Of a DNA stretch of 36,416 nucleotides, positions 16,332 through 24,809 are shown one piece after another. Within the stretch, counting starts at the first letter, position 1. The number at the start of each line of letters is the position of its first letter. Both the position numbers and the translations under genes were made by a program. The notes beneath the pieces are model-generated. The model saw only the letters and a list, made by a program, of their open reading frames with translations, made no database searches and was not told the DNA's origin. Source of the DNA: an uncultured Thalassolituus sp. (GTDB lineage: Bacteria > Pseudomonadota > Gammaproteobacteria > Pseudomonadales > Oceanobacteraceae); the NCBI GenBank assembly GCA_913061435.1, contig CAJXUK010000030.1, forward strand, positions 1 through 36,416, read 5' to 3'.

Positions 16332-18367
16332 AATATAATTCTTTGATTGCGGTTATTCTAATTCCCTTTGCAGCTACTGTGCATCATTCTTATGCTAGTT
16401 ATCAAACTTTAATTGATTCAAAAGATATTGAAACTTCGTCATCTAAAAACTTAGTCAAACGCTTTAATTCTCCTGCTTCGGTATCGGTATTAACAGCCGC
16501 TCAAATAAAAGACCAAGGTGTTACCAGTATTGCTGAGGCGCTAAGGCTGGTACCTGGTGTTATCGTTAGAGAGCAAGTGAATGGTCAGTTTGATGTGAGT
16601 ATTCGTGGTTTTGAGAACGCACCAAGAAACGAGTTTTTAAGTGAAAATAATAGCCGCAGCGTATTATTAATGATCGATGAGCGACCTATATTTGATTATT
16701 TTCAAGGTGGTGTATTTTGGGAAACATTGCCCATTTCAATAGATGATGTAGATAAAATTGAAGTGGTACGTGGGGCGGTTTCTTCTATGTACGGCCCAAA
16801 TGCTGCGTTAGGTGTTATTCACATTAAAACTAAACGCCCAGATTCAGATAAAACCGAAACAAAAATCACCGCGTCATTAGGTGATTATGGTTACCAAAAA
16901 GCCCATGTTGGTGTATCGGGTAAAAATTCGTTATTTGCTTGGCGTGCAAGCGGTGTATCTTTGACCAAAGATCGTTATGAAACGACTTACTACAACGTAG
17001 GCGCTAACGAATATCAATCCTTACAAGAATTAAAACCATCCCGTGGGCTTGCTGCTTATCCTAACCCTGAGCGAGCGCAATCTAATAAAGCCATGAGCCT
17101 ATCGGTATATAACGAGCCAGAAAGATTGGTATCGTATGATATAACCGCTTACTACCAACAATCTGAAGTACAAAAAGCCTATATCAGTTCGTTAAGTACC
17201 CCGATTACGACCAATAAAGCCAGTAGTCATGCGCTGAATATAAAATTAAATGCTTTTGATTGGAATGTCCGCCTTAGCCGCCATAAAGGAAAGCAAGAAA
17301 CCATTGGTTTTGATGAGTTAGAGTATGATTATGTTACGACTCAGAGTTTAGTTGAGCATGAATTTAAAGGTGCTCAGTGGTTTATTCGCCCGGGTATTCG
17401 TTATGACCAAATGCAATACGACTCCGAATTAGTTCAGGGACAGCGAACCTTGCATAATGCTGCTTTTTACACCCGTAGTGAGTTCAACTCAACGAAAGAT
17501 TTCAAGCTAACGGCTTCTGCTAGCCTAGACCAATACAGCTTTCCGCAAGAAAAATACTTATCCTATGAATTAGGCTTTGCGCAAAAAATTGGTCATTCAT
17601 CTCTTGCGAGAGCAGGTATTCAGCGAGCTAACCGCAGCTCATTTATGTATAACAGTTTTTTTGATTTGGATTTACAAGTACAGCTTGATCCCAATAGCCC
17701 AATAATTGATCGTTATATTTTCAAAGGTGATAAAGACGTCGGTTTAGTGACTTTTAATACATTAGAATTAGGCTGGAGAGAGCAGCTGTCTTTTTATAAT
17801 ACCTTAGATGTCGAAGTTTTTTTTACTCGCCTAGATGGCTATAGCAACTCTCTTGAAAGCCCAGCCAGTAATGTGGTGAATAATATAAGAACGACTGAAA
17901 AGTTTCTTGAAAAAGTACCCACCAAGGCCGAGCAAATAGGTGCTACCTTAGATTGGCATTATCTGAGCGATCAGTGGGATTTTAATGCTTTTGTAACCTT
18001 TCAGCAGACTCAGGTTATTGATCAAATTGAATCTATTAAAAAGCCTATCGCTTATGAAAATGAAAACAGTAAGGCCAGTCCTCAGTGGTATGGTGGTGCG
18101 AATATGTCTTGGCAGCTAGGATCTGCGTGGAAGTTAGCCTCAAATGTTTATTTTATGGGTCGTAATGAAACACGCTTATTGCAATCTCAAAACTCTTATA
18201 AGCAGGGCTTTAGAGCATTAGCAAATCTAACACTTCTTTATGATGTGTATGCCCATACCAAAGCAACGTTCGGAATAAAGAATCTCTCTAATAATCAGGA
18301 TAGCCAGTATTTTTATACCGAAAAAATTAAGCCATCTGTTTTTATGCAAATAACCGCAGGCTTTTGA
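16328..18367 (+). CDS. TonB-dependent outer membrane receptor
   Basis: The 679-residue protein has a signal peptide (cleavage near SYA at 23), a plug domain with FNSPASVSVLTAAQIKDQGV, ALRLVPGVIVREQ, SIRGFENAP and IEVVRGAVSSMYGPNAALGV, and a long beta-barrel ending in the terminal Phe (MQITAGF) used by the BAM machinery. Such receptors import scarce ligands such as siderophores, cobalamin or glycans using TonB energy. A classical TonB box is not obvious after the signal peptide. It overlaps the upstream binding-protein gene by four bases, so the two proteins probably act together. The substrate is unknown; no Fur-type box was identified. Confidence 0.9.
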   Translation: MKYNSLIAVILIPFAATVHHSYASYQTLIDSKDIETSSSKNLVKRFNSPASVSVLTAAQIKDQGVTSIAEALRLVPGVIVREQVNGQFDVSIRGFENAPRNEFLSENNSRSVLLMIDERPIFDYFQGGVFWETLPISIDDVDKIEVVRGAVSSMYGPNAALGVIHIKTKRPDSDKTETKITASLGDYGYQKAHVGVSGKNSLFAWRASGVSLTKDRYETTYYNVGANEYQSLQELKPSRGLAAYPNPERAQSNKAMSLSVYNEPERLVSYDITAYYQQSEVQKAYISSLSTPITTNKASSHALNIKLNAFDWNVRLSRHKGKQETIGFDELEYDYVTTQSLVEHEFKGAQWFIRPGIRYDQMQYDSELVQGQRTLHNAAFYTRSEFNSTKDFKLTASASLDQYSFPQEKYLSYELGFAQKIGHSSLARAGIQRANRSSFMYNSFFDLDLQVQLDPNSPIIDRYIFKGDKDVGLVTFNTLELGWREQLSFYNTLDVEVFFTRLDGYSNSLESPASNVVNNIRTTEKFLEKVPTKAEQIGATLDWHYLSDQWDFNAFVTFQQTQVIDQIESIKKPIAYENENSKASPQWYGGANMSWQLGSAWKLASNVYFMGRNETRLLQSQNSYKQGFRALANLTLLYDVYAHTKATFGIKNLSNNQDSQYFYTEKIKPSVFMQITAGF

Positions 18368-18394
18368 AATAGTTATGTGGCGGCACTGAGCATT

Positions 18395-19447
18395 TTATAG
18401 ACTTTTTGAATGATTATTCACATGGTCAATAGCGCCGGCGATATAACCCGGTTCGGTTTGAGAAAATTCTGAACCGATTAAACCCAAATTCAAACGGTTT
18501 AATTCTGCTTTAAAGCGTGCCAGATCAAAATGTGCGTGCTGTGATGGCTCGGCTATATCGGCGGGGCTGGCAATAAATTCATTAGCGGCCCAATCGATAT
18601 AATGGGTGCTAATTGGGTTTAAAGCGGCCTCACCAAACAGTTTTCCTAATTGCTCGACGCAGGCGTTGATCATTTGCTGCTCATCTATTAATTGCCTATG
18701 AGTAGCAGGAACGCCGATAAAGCCAAATAACGCAGCTGGGCTGCTATTAGCATTAAAGCCGCTAGCATCATTGATTTCTACCATAGGGCCGACTCGGCTA
18801 AATCCTTGTCCAGATAAACCGGCTTCGCGCCAAAATGCTTTATCATAAACAGCTACAAATTTGGCTTGTGCCGACATCCATGTTTGTTGACTTTGGAGGT
18901 GAGCAAGTAGAGCAGGGCTGACTGATGATTCTTTTAATAGTGATGCCACTTTACGCGGTGGCAAAGCGAGCCATAACTTTTCGCACGTTAGGGTTTCACC
19001 GGTTATTAGATTTACGTGCCACAGATCGTTTTGTTTAGAGATATTAACCACTGGGGAGTTTAATAAAATATTCTCTGCAGGAAATGTCTTTGTTAAAGCA
19101 TCAATGATCGCACCCATACCACCAGAAACTCGATGAGAGAGCATGCCTTGCTGATCGCGACCACGGTTAATAGCAGCATTCGCCGCTTGCTGGTAAACAT
19201 AATCCCCTTGGGTATATTGATCAAAGGAACTCAGTTGCAGTTCATTTAATAAGGTTTTAACACCGTGCTGATGGGGCCAATACCAAGTTGGGCCTAAATC
19301 TAAGCCTTGCTCGGTACTTTGAATGCGTCCACCCAAATTAGATTGTGCTTCAAGCAACTTAAAATCCCGCTGATATTTACTCAGGTGTTTTGCCATAGTG
19401 CAGCCGCTGATGCCACCACCAATAATCAAATGTTCTGTAAAACTCAT
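18395..19447 (-). CDS. FAD-dependent amine oxidase-like oxidoreductase
   Basis: The 350-residue protein begins with an FAD-binding Rossmann motif, HLIIGGGISGCTMAKHL (GGGISG at residues 10-15), followed by LLEAQSNLGGRIQS, the second flavin segment of the NAD(P)/FAD amine oxidase family. A region GGMGAIIDALTKTFP and the C-terminal GLIGSEFSQTEPGYIAGAID close the FAD fold. Members oxidise amines or desaturate isoprenoids; substrate cannot be told here. It is short for the family but seems complete. It converges with the TonB receptor gene, the stops being only about 27 bases apart with no clear terminator. The ribosome site is weak. Confidence 0.82.
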   Translation of the reverse strand: MSFTEHLIIGGGISGCTMAKHLSKYQRDFKLLEAQSNLGGRIQSTEQGLDLGPTWYWPHQHGVKTLLNELQLSSFDQYTQGDYVYQQAANAAINRGRDQQGMLSHRVSGGMGAIIDALTKTFPAENILLNSPVVNISKQNDLWHVNLITGETLTCEKLWLALPPRKVASLLKESSVSPALLAHLQSQQTWMSAQAKFVAVYDKAFWREAGLSGQGFSRVGPMVEINDASGFNANSSPAALFGFIGVPATHRQLIDEQQMINACVEQLGKLFGEAALNPISTHYIDWAANEFIASPADIAEPSQHAHFDLARFKAELNRLNLGLIGSEFSQTEPGYIAGAIDHVNNHSKSL

Positions 19448-19653
19448 AATTGCATATCGTTAATATATTATTGTGTGGATAGTACGGGATATAGTTCTCT
19501 ATGTTACACGATTTATTCTATGCAATTATTGAAAACAGCGTTCCACCTTGATGCGTTATTGCTAGTTGTTTTACTGCGACTGATTACTGAGCAATAACCA
19601 CACAAATACGCTAAAATGCAGGTTAACGATCTTTGCTTTGAGCCTTTATATTA

Positions 19654-20994
19654 ATGACACCTGATACATCGAATACCCGCTTTCAAGACCTTGGTTTAAT
19701 CGCCCCCTTATTAGCGCGACTAACAGAACTTGAATATCAACAGCCCACCTTGATTCAAGCGCAAGCGATTCCGAATATTTTAGCGGGGCGTGATCTTATT
19801 GCGGGTGCAAATACTGGTTCGGGTAAAACCGCAACGTTTGCTTTGCCTATGTTGCAGCAGATAGCACAGCAAATAGCAGATCAGTCTTCAGTAAGAAATA
19901 AAGGTGGCGATGGTAATCGTGTGTCGAGCCTAATTTTAGTGCCGACTCGTGAATTGGCTAAGCAAGTTGCCGACAGTGTGCGCTCTTATGCGGTGCACTT
20001 TAACGGCGCGATTAAAACGGTGGCGGTGTTTGGCGGTGTTTCGGTTAATACTCAAATGAAATCGTTACGCGGTGGTAGCGATATATTGGTTGCTACACCG
20101 GGTCGTTTATTGGATTTAATTTCTAATAATGCGGTGAAGTTAGATCAAGTTAAAACCTTGGTGCTAGACGAAGCAGACCGCATGTTGAGCTTGGGCTTTA
20201 CCGAAGAGTTAACTGAATTATTAGCTTTAATGCCTAAGCAAAAGCAAACCTTATTGTTTTCTGCAACTTTTCCCGAACAAGTGCAAACCTTAACCACGCA
20301 GTTGCTTAATGATCCTGTGGAGATTCAAGTTCAAAGCGTTGATGCGAGTACTTTAGTGCAGCGAGTTTTTGATGTTAACAAAGGTGAAAAAACCTCTGTG
20401 TTAGCTCACCTTATTAAACAAAATGATTGGCGACAGGTGTTGATTTTTGTGAACTCAAAAAATGGCTGTGAGCACTTAGCGTATAAACTATTAAAGCGTG
20501 ATATTACTGCAGAAGTCTTTCATGGTGATAAAGGGCAGGGCGCTCGTAGCCGTGTTTTAGAGTCGTTTAAATCGGGTGAAATTGATGTGTTAATTGCGAC
20601 GGATATTGCTGCTCGTGGTTTGGATATTGAAAAGCTTCCTGTTGTTATTAATTTTGATCTGCCCAGAAGTCCGTCTGACTACATGCATCGTATAGGTCGT
20701 AGTGGTCGTGCGGGAGAGGTAGGTTTAGCGTTATCGCTGATCGATTATGAAGACTCTCATCACTTTAAAGTGATCGAGAAAAAGAACAAAATTCGCTTAG
20801 AGCGTGAGCAAGTTAAAGGCTTTGAAGTGGATGAAAGCCTTATAGAAGACGTGGCCATAGTAAAGCCAATGGCAAAACCTGCAGGTACCGGTAAGAAGAA
20901 AGCTAAAAAGAAAGCAGATACTCTCAATAACGATAAGCTAAGCAATAAGGCGTCGGTTAATACTGATATTTGGTCCGGTTATTCAAAATCATAA
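19654..20994 (+). CDS. DEAD-box RNA helicase, RhlE-like
   Basis: This ATP-dependent RNA helicase has all core motifs in order: Q motif PTLIQAQAIP (31-40), motif I GANTGSGKT (51-59), PTRELAKQV (98-105), TPGRLLDL, DEAD in VLDEADRML (172-175), SAT (203-205), and HRIGRSGRAG (345-354). The spacing and segments such as FGGVSVNTQMKSLRGG resemble E. coli RhlE, which acts in RNA remodelling and ribosome maturation. The C-terminal 60 residues form a lysine-rich, low-complexity RNA-binding tail with KKKAKKKAD. The start ATG has no strong ribosome site but the protein begins correctly. It is probably a single-gene unit. Confidence 0.92.
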   Translation: MTPDTSNTRFQDLGLIAPLLARLTELEYQQPTLIQAQAIPNILAGRDLIAGANTGSGKTATFALPMLQQIAQQIADQSSVRNKGGDGNRVSSLILVPTRELAKQVADSVRSYAVHFNGAIKTVAVFGGVSVNTQMKSLRGGSDILVATPGRLLDLISNNAVKLDQVKTLVLDEADRMLSLGFTEELTELLALMPKQKQTLLFSATFPEQVQTLTTQLLNDPVEIQVQSVDASTLVQRVFDVNKGEKTSVLAHLIKQNDWRQVLIFVNSKNGCEHLAYKLLKRDITAEVFHGDKGQGARSRVLESFKSGEIDVLIATDIAARGLDIEKLPVVINFDLPRSPSDYMHRIGRSGRAGEVGLALSLIDYEDSHHFKVIEKKNKIRLEREQVKGFEVDESLIEDVAIVKPMAKPAGTGKKKAKKKADTLNNDKLSNKASVNTDIWSGYSKS

Positions 20995-21063
20995 TAATAC
21001 ACAACGAGCCTATTCGATTGTTTATTATCTAAAGTATGTCGTCATTAATTTAAGAGAAACACG

Positions 21064-21963
21064 ATGGACGAATTTGATCAATTAGCCGCTCCTGGCTATC
21101 CCATTTTTTTAGGCTCTGAATTTAAGCACCCTAAAAAAGAAGATGCGCGTTTTCATATTTTGCCAATTCCGTATGAAGAATCAGTTTCTTATGGTGGGGG
21201 TACGGGCTTAGGCCCAGCAAAAATTTTAGAAGCGTCTTGGCAACTAGAAACTTGGGACGGTAAAAGCACCCCAAGCGACCAAGGTATTTATACTCACCCG
21301 CCCGTCGATATGACAGGGGACGCAGAAACGATTGTGAATAATATTGCTCGCGATACTCAGGCAATCGTGGAAGCGGGTGGTTTTCCGATTGGCTTAGGCG
21401 GAGAACACACTATTACTTATGGCATTATTAAGGGTTTGCTGGCCGCTGGTGTAACAGATTTTGGCGTAGTGCAAATTGATGCTCATGCTGATCTTCGTGA
21501 AGCCTACGAAGGCAACCCATACAGCCATGCGTCTGTTATGAAACGCGTGGTGGATGAAGGGATTCCGTTATTTCAACTAGGTATTCGTGCCTTTTGCCAA
21601 GAAGAAGTTGAAACGCGCAAAAAGCATGGTGTGTATCACCTAGATGCAGAAGAGTTGGTACCTAATAACGTGTGCAGTTTTGAGCTGCCAGCCGATTTTC
21701 CTAAAAATGTATTCTTTACCTTAGATATCGATGGTATGGACCCTTCTGTGTTCCCATCAACGGGCACACCGGTTCCGGGTGGTTTGGCGTGGTATCAAAC
21801 ATTAGCGTTGTTTGAATGTGTGGCTAAGCAGCGCAACATCATCGGTTTTGATGTGAACGAGTTTGCACCCATTGAGGGTTTTCATTGTTATGAATTCTCT
21901 GCCGCGGTTTTAACCTATAAAATGATGGGCATCGTAGAGCGAAATACCCATCATAAGGTGTAA
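21064..21963 (+). CDS. speB: Agmatinase
   Basis: SpeB hydrolyses agmatine to putrescine and urea, linking SpeA to the spermidine genes at 12306-15171. The 299-residue protein has the ureohydrolase manganese motifs: GLGGEHTITY with the first His, QIDAHADLRE, SHASVMKRV, and LDIDGMDPSVFPSTGTPVPGG, plus a late GFDVNEFAPI. The family includes agmatinases, arginases and guanidinobutyrases, but the presence of speA and absence of other arginine-degrading genes favour agmatinase. A GAGAAA ribosome site precedes the ATG. It is separate from the speA operon, so regulation is probably independent. Confidence 0.9.
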   Translation: MDEFDQLAAPGYPIFLGSEFKHPKKEDARFHILPIPYEESVSYGGGTGLGPAKILEASWQLETWDGKSTPSDQGIYTHPPVDMTGDAETIVNNIARDTQAIVEAGGFPIGLGGEHTITYGIIKGLLAAGVTDFGVVQIDAHADLREAYEGNPYSHASVMKRVVDEGIPLFQLGIRAFCQEEVETRKKHGVYHLDAEELVPNNVCSFELPADFPKNVFFTLDIDGMDPSVFPSTGTPVPGGLAWYQTLALFECVAKQRNIIGFDVNEFAPIEGFHCYEFSAAVLTYKMMGIVERNTHHKV

Positions 21964-21974
21964 AATCTAAACAT

Positions 21975-22004
21975 AAAAAGACCTGCTATTAAGCAGGTCT
22001 TTTT
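21975..22004. terminator. Bidirectional terminator between speB and the MscS gene
   Basis: AAAAAGACCTGC and GCAGGTCTTTTT form a perfect 12-base stem around TATTAA. The A and T runs at the two sides let it serve both speB (+) and the convergent MscS gene (-). Confidence 0.9.
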
Positions 22005-22035
22005 ATGGTTGCTAAAAAATAACACGCTGGCTGGT

Positions 22036-22869
22036 TTATTTTTGCATGTGAACATCCATTTGTGGGTATGGAATACCAATGTTGTTTTCATCAAGCGCCA
22101 GTTTAATATTTTCGGTTAGTTCAAAGTAAACATCCCAATACTCTGGGGTTTTGGCCCAAACACGAATAACAAAGTTAACCGAAGAATCTGCCAGTTCTAA
22201 CACTGCAATTTTATAGCCTTCATCATGTAAAACTTTTTCGTTAGCTTGTACGGTTTTGGTTAATAACTCTTTCACATCGGGTAGGTAAGCGTCGTAGCTT
22301 ACGCCAATTTTAAGATCAACACGGCGTGTTGCCTTGCGCGAGTAATTAACAATGCTGCCATCCATAATAGAAGAGTTGGGGATGATCACTACCTTGTTGT
22401 CTGGAGTTTTTAGCTGGGTGGCAAAGATTTGAATATCTTCGACAGTACCTGCTTTACCGCCAGCTTCAACATAGTCGCCTAATTTAAATGGGCGGAAAAT
22501 GATCATCAGTACGCCAGAGGCAAAGTTAGAGAGCGAACCTTGTAACGCTAAGCCTACTGCCAAACCAGCGGCACCAATAATGGTTATAAACGACGCTGTT
22601 TGAACACCTAGCTGGCTTAGCGCTGAAATAACAACAACAACAAAAAGAGCACCATAAGCTAAGTTGTGAATAAAGTTAGACACCGTGTCGTCAACTTGTC
22701 TTAGCTTTAACGCTTTTGCGATGCCTTTAGCAATTGTTTTGGCAACAATACGGCCAATAATAAAAATAGCGATGGCAGCAAGGAACTTGAATGAATACTC
22801 AACCAGGATTCCTTGAGTTTGTTCAAAAATCTTTAATAAATCGATATTACTTAGGTCGATGTTTTCCAT
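22036..22869 (-). CDS. mscS: Small-conductance mechanosensitive channel, MscS family
   Basis: MscS channels open under membrane tension and release solutes during osmotic downshock. The 277-residue protein (E. coli MscS 286) has three N-terminal membrane helices, with the pore helix TM3 containing GAAGLAVGLALQGSLSNFASG, followed by GVLMIIFRPFKLGDYVEAGG and the cytosolic cage with VVIIPNSSIMDGSIVNYSR. The frame is open to 22953, but the ATG at 22869 has GGAG upstream and matches the family start; the extra 28 residues are unlikely to be translated. It stands alone between a shared terminator and a 239-base spacer. Confidence 0.93.
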   Translation of the reverse strand: MENIDLSNIDLLKIFEQTQGILVEYSFKFLAAIAIFIIGRIVAKTIAKGIAKALKLRQVDDTVSNFIHNLAYGALFVVVVISALSQLGVQTASFITIIGAAGLAVGLALQGSLSNFASGVLMIIFRPFKLGDYVEAGGKAGTVEDIQIFATQLKTPDNKVVIIPNSSIMDGSIVNYSRKATRRVDLKIGVSYDAYLPDVKELLTKTVQANEKVLHDEGYKIAVLELADSSVNFVIRVWAKTPEYWDVYFELTENIKLALDENNIGIPYPQMDVHMQK

Positions 22870-23108
22870 TAATACTCCGATAAAGTGGTAACACTGGATA
22901 GATAAATAAGAACAATAGCGTAGGGCTTTTGTACAGTTAGGTAAAGACTTCAAACGTAAAACCGAGTAATACTTGCTTTAAAGATAAAAGAAATGAATGA
23001 GTTGAGATAAATAGAATTCATCCTATTTATACTCTAATGCGTTCTTTTTATACCCATACTCAGATAAAATAATTTCACAATAATTATTAGATAAAAAAGG
23101 TACTTAAT

Positions 23109-23768
23109 ATGAGTGTTAGCCAAGCTGTTGAAGCACGGGTTTCTTGTCGCGGATTTAAAAAAGAACCGGTTGAGCAAGCTGTATTAGAAGAGATTTTTAC
23201 CACCGCTCAACAATCACCGTCCAATTGTAATGTTCAGCCTTGGAAAGTCTTGGTGGTATCTGGCAAGCAAAAAGATGCTTTAAAAAATAAGCTTATTCAA
23301 ACCGTTATGCAGCAGCAAACACCTAATCCAGATTTTAACTGGAACGTGGCGTACACCGGTGAGCACAGAGACCGTCAGTTTGGCTCTGCTAATGCTTTAT
23401 ATACCGCGATGGATATTGGCCGTGAAGAAAAACAAAAACGCCAAATGGCGATGTTGCGTAATTGGGCATTCTTTGACGCACCTCATGTGGCAATTTTTAC
23501 GCTAGATAAATACCTCGATATTATGGGTGCGGTTGATATTGGCATTTATGCGCAAACATTAACGTTATTGTTGCAAGAAAAAGGTATTTCAAGCTGCATG
23601 CAGGGTGCTTTAGGTCAGTTCCCAGACCCAATTCGTGACATGTTTGACCTACCAGAAGAACGCGGTATTTTATTTGGAATGTCGTTTGGTTATGCCGACG
23701 AAGAAGTGAAAGCAAACAAAGCGAGAACCGATAGAGCACCATTAAGCGACTCTGTTACTTTTGCCTAA
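23109..23768 (+). CDS. Nitroreductase family protein
   Basis: The 219-residue protein is a FMN-dependent nitroreductase. The N-terminus has the FMN-binding pattern SQAVEARVSCRGFKKEPV followed by AQQSPSNCNVQPWKVLVVSG, and a late GILFGMSFGYADEE is the usual end of the fold. Members reduce nitro compounds, quinones or other electrophiles with NAD(P)H and act as dimers. The start ATG is preceded by an AAAAAGG ribosome site. The true physiological substrate is unknown. It is followed by the dienoyl-CoA isomerase gene after about 90 bases, with separate transcription possible. Confidence 0.9.
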   Translation: MSVSQAVEARVSCRGFKKEPVEQAVLEEIFTTAQQSPSNCNVQPWKVLVVSGKQKDALKNKLIQTVMQQQTPNPDFNWNVAYTGEHRDRQFGSANALYTAMDIGREEKQKRQMAMLRNWAFFDAPHVAIFTLDKYLDIMGAVDIGIYAQTLTLLLQEKGISSCMQGALGQFPDPIRDMFDLPEERGILFGMSFGYADEEVKANKARTDRAPLSDSVTFA

Positions 23769-23859
23769 CTAAAAATCTACCTTAAATTGCCCGCGGTAAG
23801 TATCCTGCATTATATTTACAGTGTATATTTAAGGTGTTATTTATTTAGAGATTGCCCTT

Positions 23860-24741
23860 ATGACCACATCTACTTCTTTAACGTCTACCAACAGTTTACC
23901 GGCTTACAACAGTTTTAACGTAACGCTAGAAAACAAGATTGCACACGTTCAATTCGCTCGTCCAGAAGCGATGAACTCTATGAACAAAGCCTTTTGGCTA
24001 GAGTTACCGCAATGCATGTTTGATATTGAAAGCAAAACTGATGCTCGTGTTATTGTTATTTCTTCCACGGGTAAACATTTTTCTGCGGGTATGGATTTAG
24101 CGGTTTTTAGTGACAGCTCGAGCATGCCTCAATCAAAAGATCCTTCACGCATGGCCGAAGGTTTACGTCGTTTGGTGCTGCAGCTGCAGGCCACGCTAAC
24201 GTCGTTAGAAGAAATTCGTTTACCTGTATTAACCGCCATTCAAGGTGGCTGTATTGGTGGGGCTCTCGATCTTGCGTGCGTGGCAGATAGCCGTTATTGC
24301 ACCGCCGACGCCTATTTCACGATTAAAGAAACTGAGCTGGGTATGACCGCCGATGTCGGTACATTGCAGCGCCTGCCTAAGCTAATTCCTGCGGGTATCG
24401 TAAAAGAGCTAGCCTTTACTGGGCGTAAATTTAGCGCACAAGAAGCTCATCAGTTTGGCCTTGTAAATCAAGTATTTGACGATCAACAAAGCATGCTTGC
24501 AGGGGTTATGGAAATTGCCGCACAAATCGCTACGAATTCCCCTTTAGCGGTTACCGGTTGCAAAGAGATGCTGAATTATAGCCGTGATCACTCGGTAGAA
24601 GACAGCTTGAAATACATGGCGACTTGGCAAGCGGGGATGTTTCGTCCGAACGATATGATGAAAACGTTCCAAGCAAAAGCGATGAAAACTCAAGCTGAAT
24701 ACGAAGATTTGCTGCCCGTTAAAGGCTTATTTGAGAAATAA
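23860..24741 (+). CDS. Enoyl-CoA hydratase/isomerase family protein, probable delta(3,5)-delta(2,4)-dienoyl-CoA isomerase
   Basis: This 293-residue crotonase-fold protein has the oxyanion-hole segments KHFSAGMDL and QGGCIGGALDLAC. Three acidic residues known to be key in mammalian ECH1 are present with identical spacing: Asp137 in GGALD, Glu157 in IKETEL and Asp165 in TADVGTLQRLPK. The ADVGTLQRLPK string is nearly specific to dienoyl-CoA isomerases, which move double bonds in odd-position unsaturated fatty acids during beta-oxidation. No other fatty acid genes are adjacent. The N-terminal 14 residues are rich in Ser and Thr and may be an extension. The gene ends before an 11-base inverted repeat. 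Confidence 0.88.
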   Translation: MTTSTSLTSTNSLPAYNSFNVTLENKIAHVQFARPEAMNSMNKAFWLELPQCMFDIESKTDARVIVISSTGKHFSAGMDLAVFSDSSSMPQSKDPSRMAEGLRRLVLQLQATLTSLEEIRLPVLTAIQGGCIGGALDLACVADSRYCTADAYFTIKETELGMTADVGTLQRLPKLIPAGIVKELAFTGRKFSAQEAHQFGLVNQVFDDQQSMLAGVMEIAAQIATNSPLAVTGCKEMLNYSRDHSVEDSLKYMATWQAGMFRPNDMMKTFQAKAMKTQAEYEDLLPVKGLFEK

Positions 24742-24756
24742 GGTCAAACTGCATTA

Positions 24757-24790
24757 CCCAGTATGTTTGTTTTGTTAACAACATACTGGG
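24757..24790. terminator. Possible terminator between the convergent isomerase and amidase genes
   Basis: CCCAGTATGTT and AACATACTGGG form a perfect 11-base stem with a 12-base loop. No T run follows on either strand, so it may act as a weak terminator or an mRNA 3' end barrier. Confidence 0.5.
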
Positions 24791-24809
24791 GCATTTAAAG
24801 AGCGTATTA

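Noticed and set aside
19307..19597. A 96-codon plus-strand frame overlapping the start of the flavin oxidase gene
   Set aside because: Half lies antisense to a well-supported gene, there is no ribosome site, and no domain is visible.
22870..22953. Longer MscS start
   Set aside because: The extra 28 residues are Cys/Tyr-rich and unlike MscS N-termini; the ATG at 22869 has GGAG upstream.
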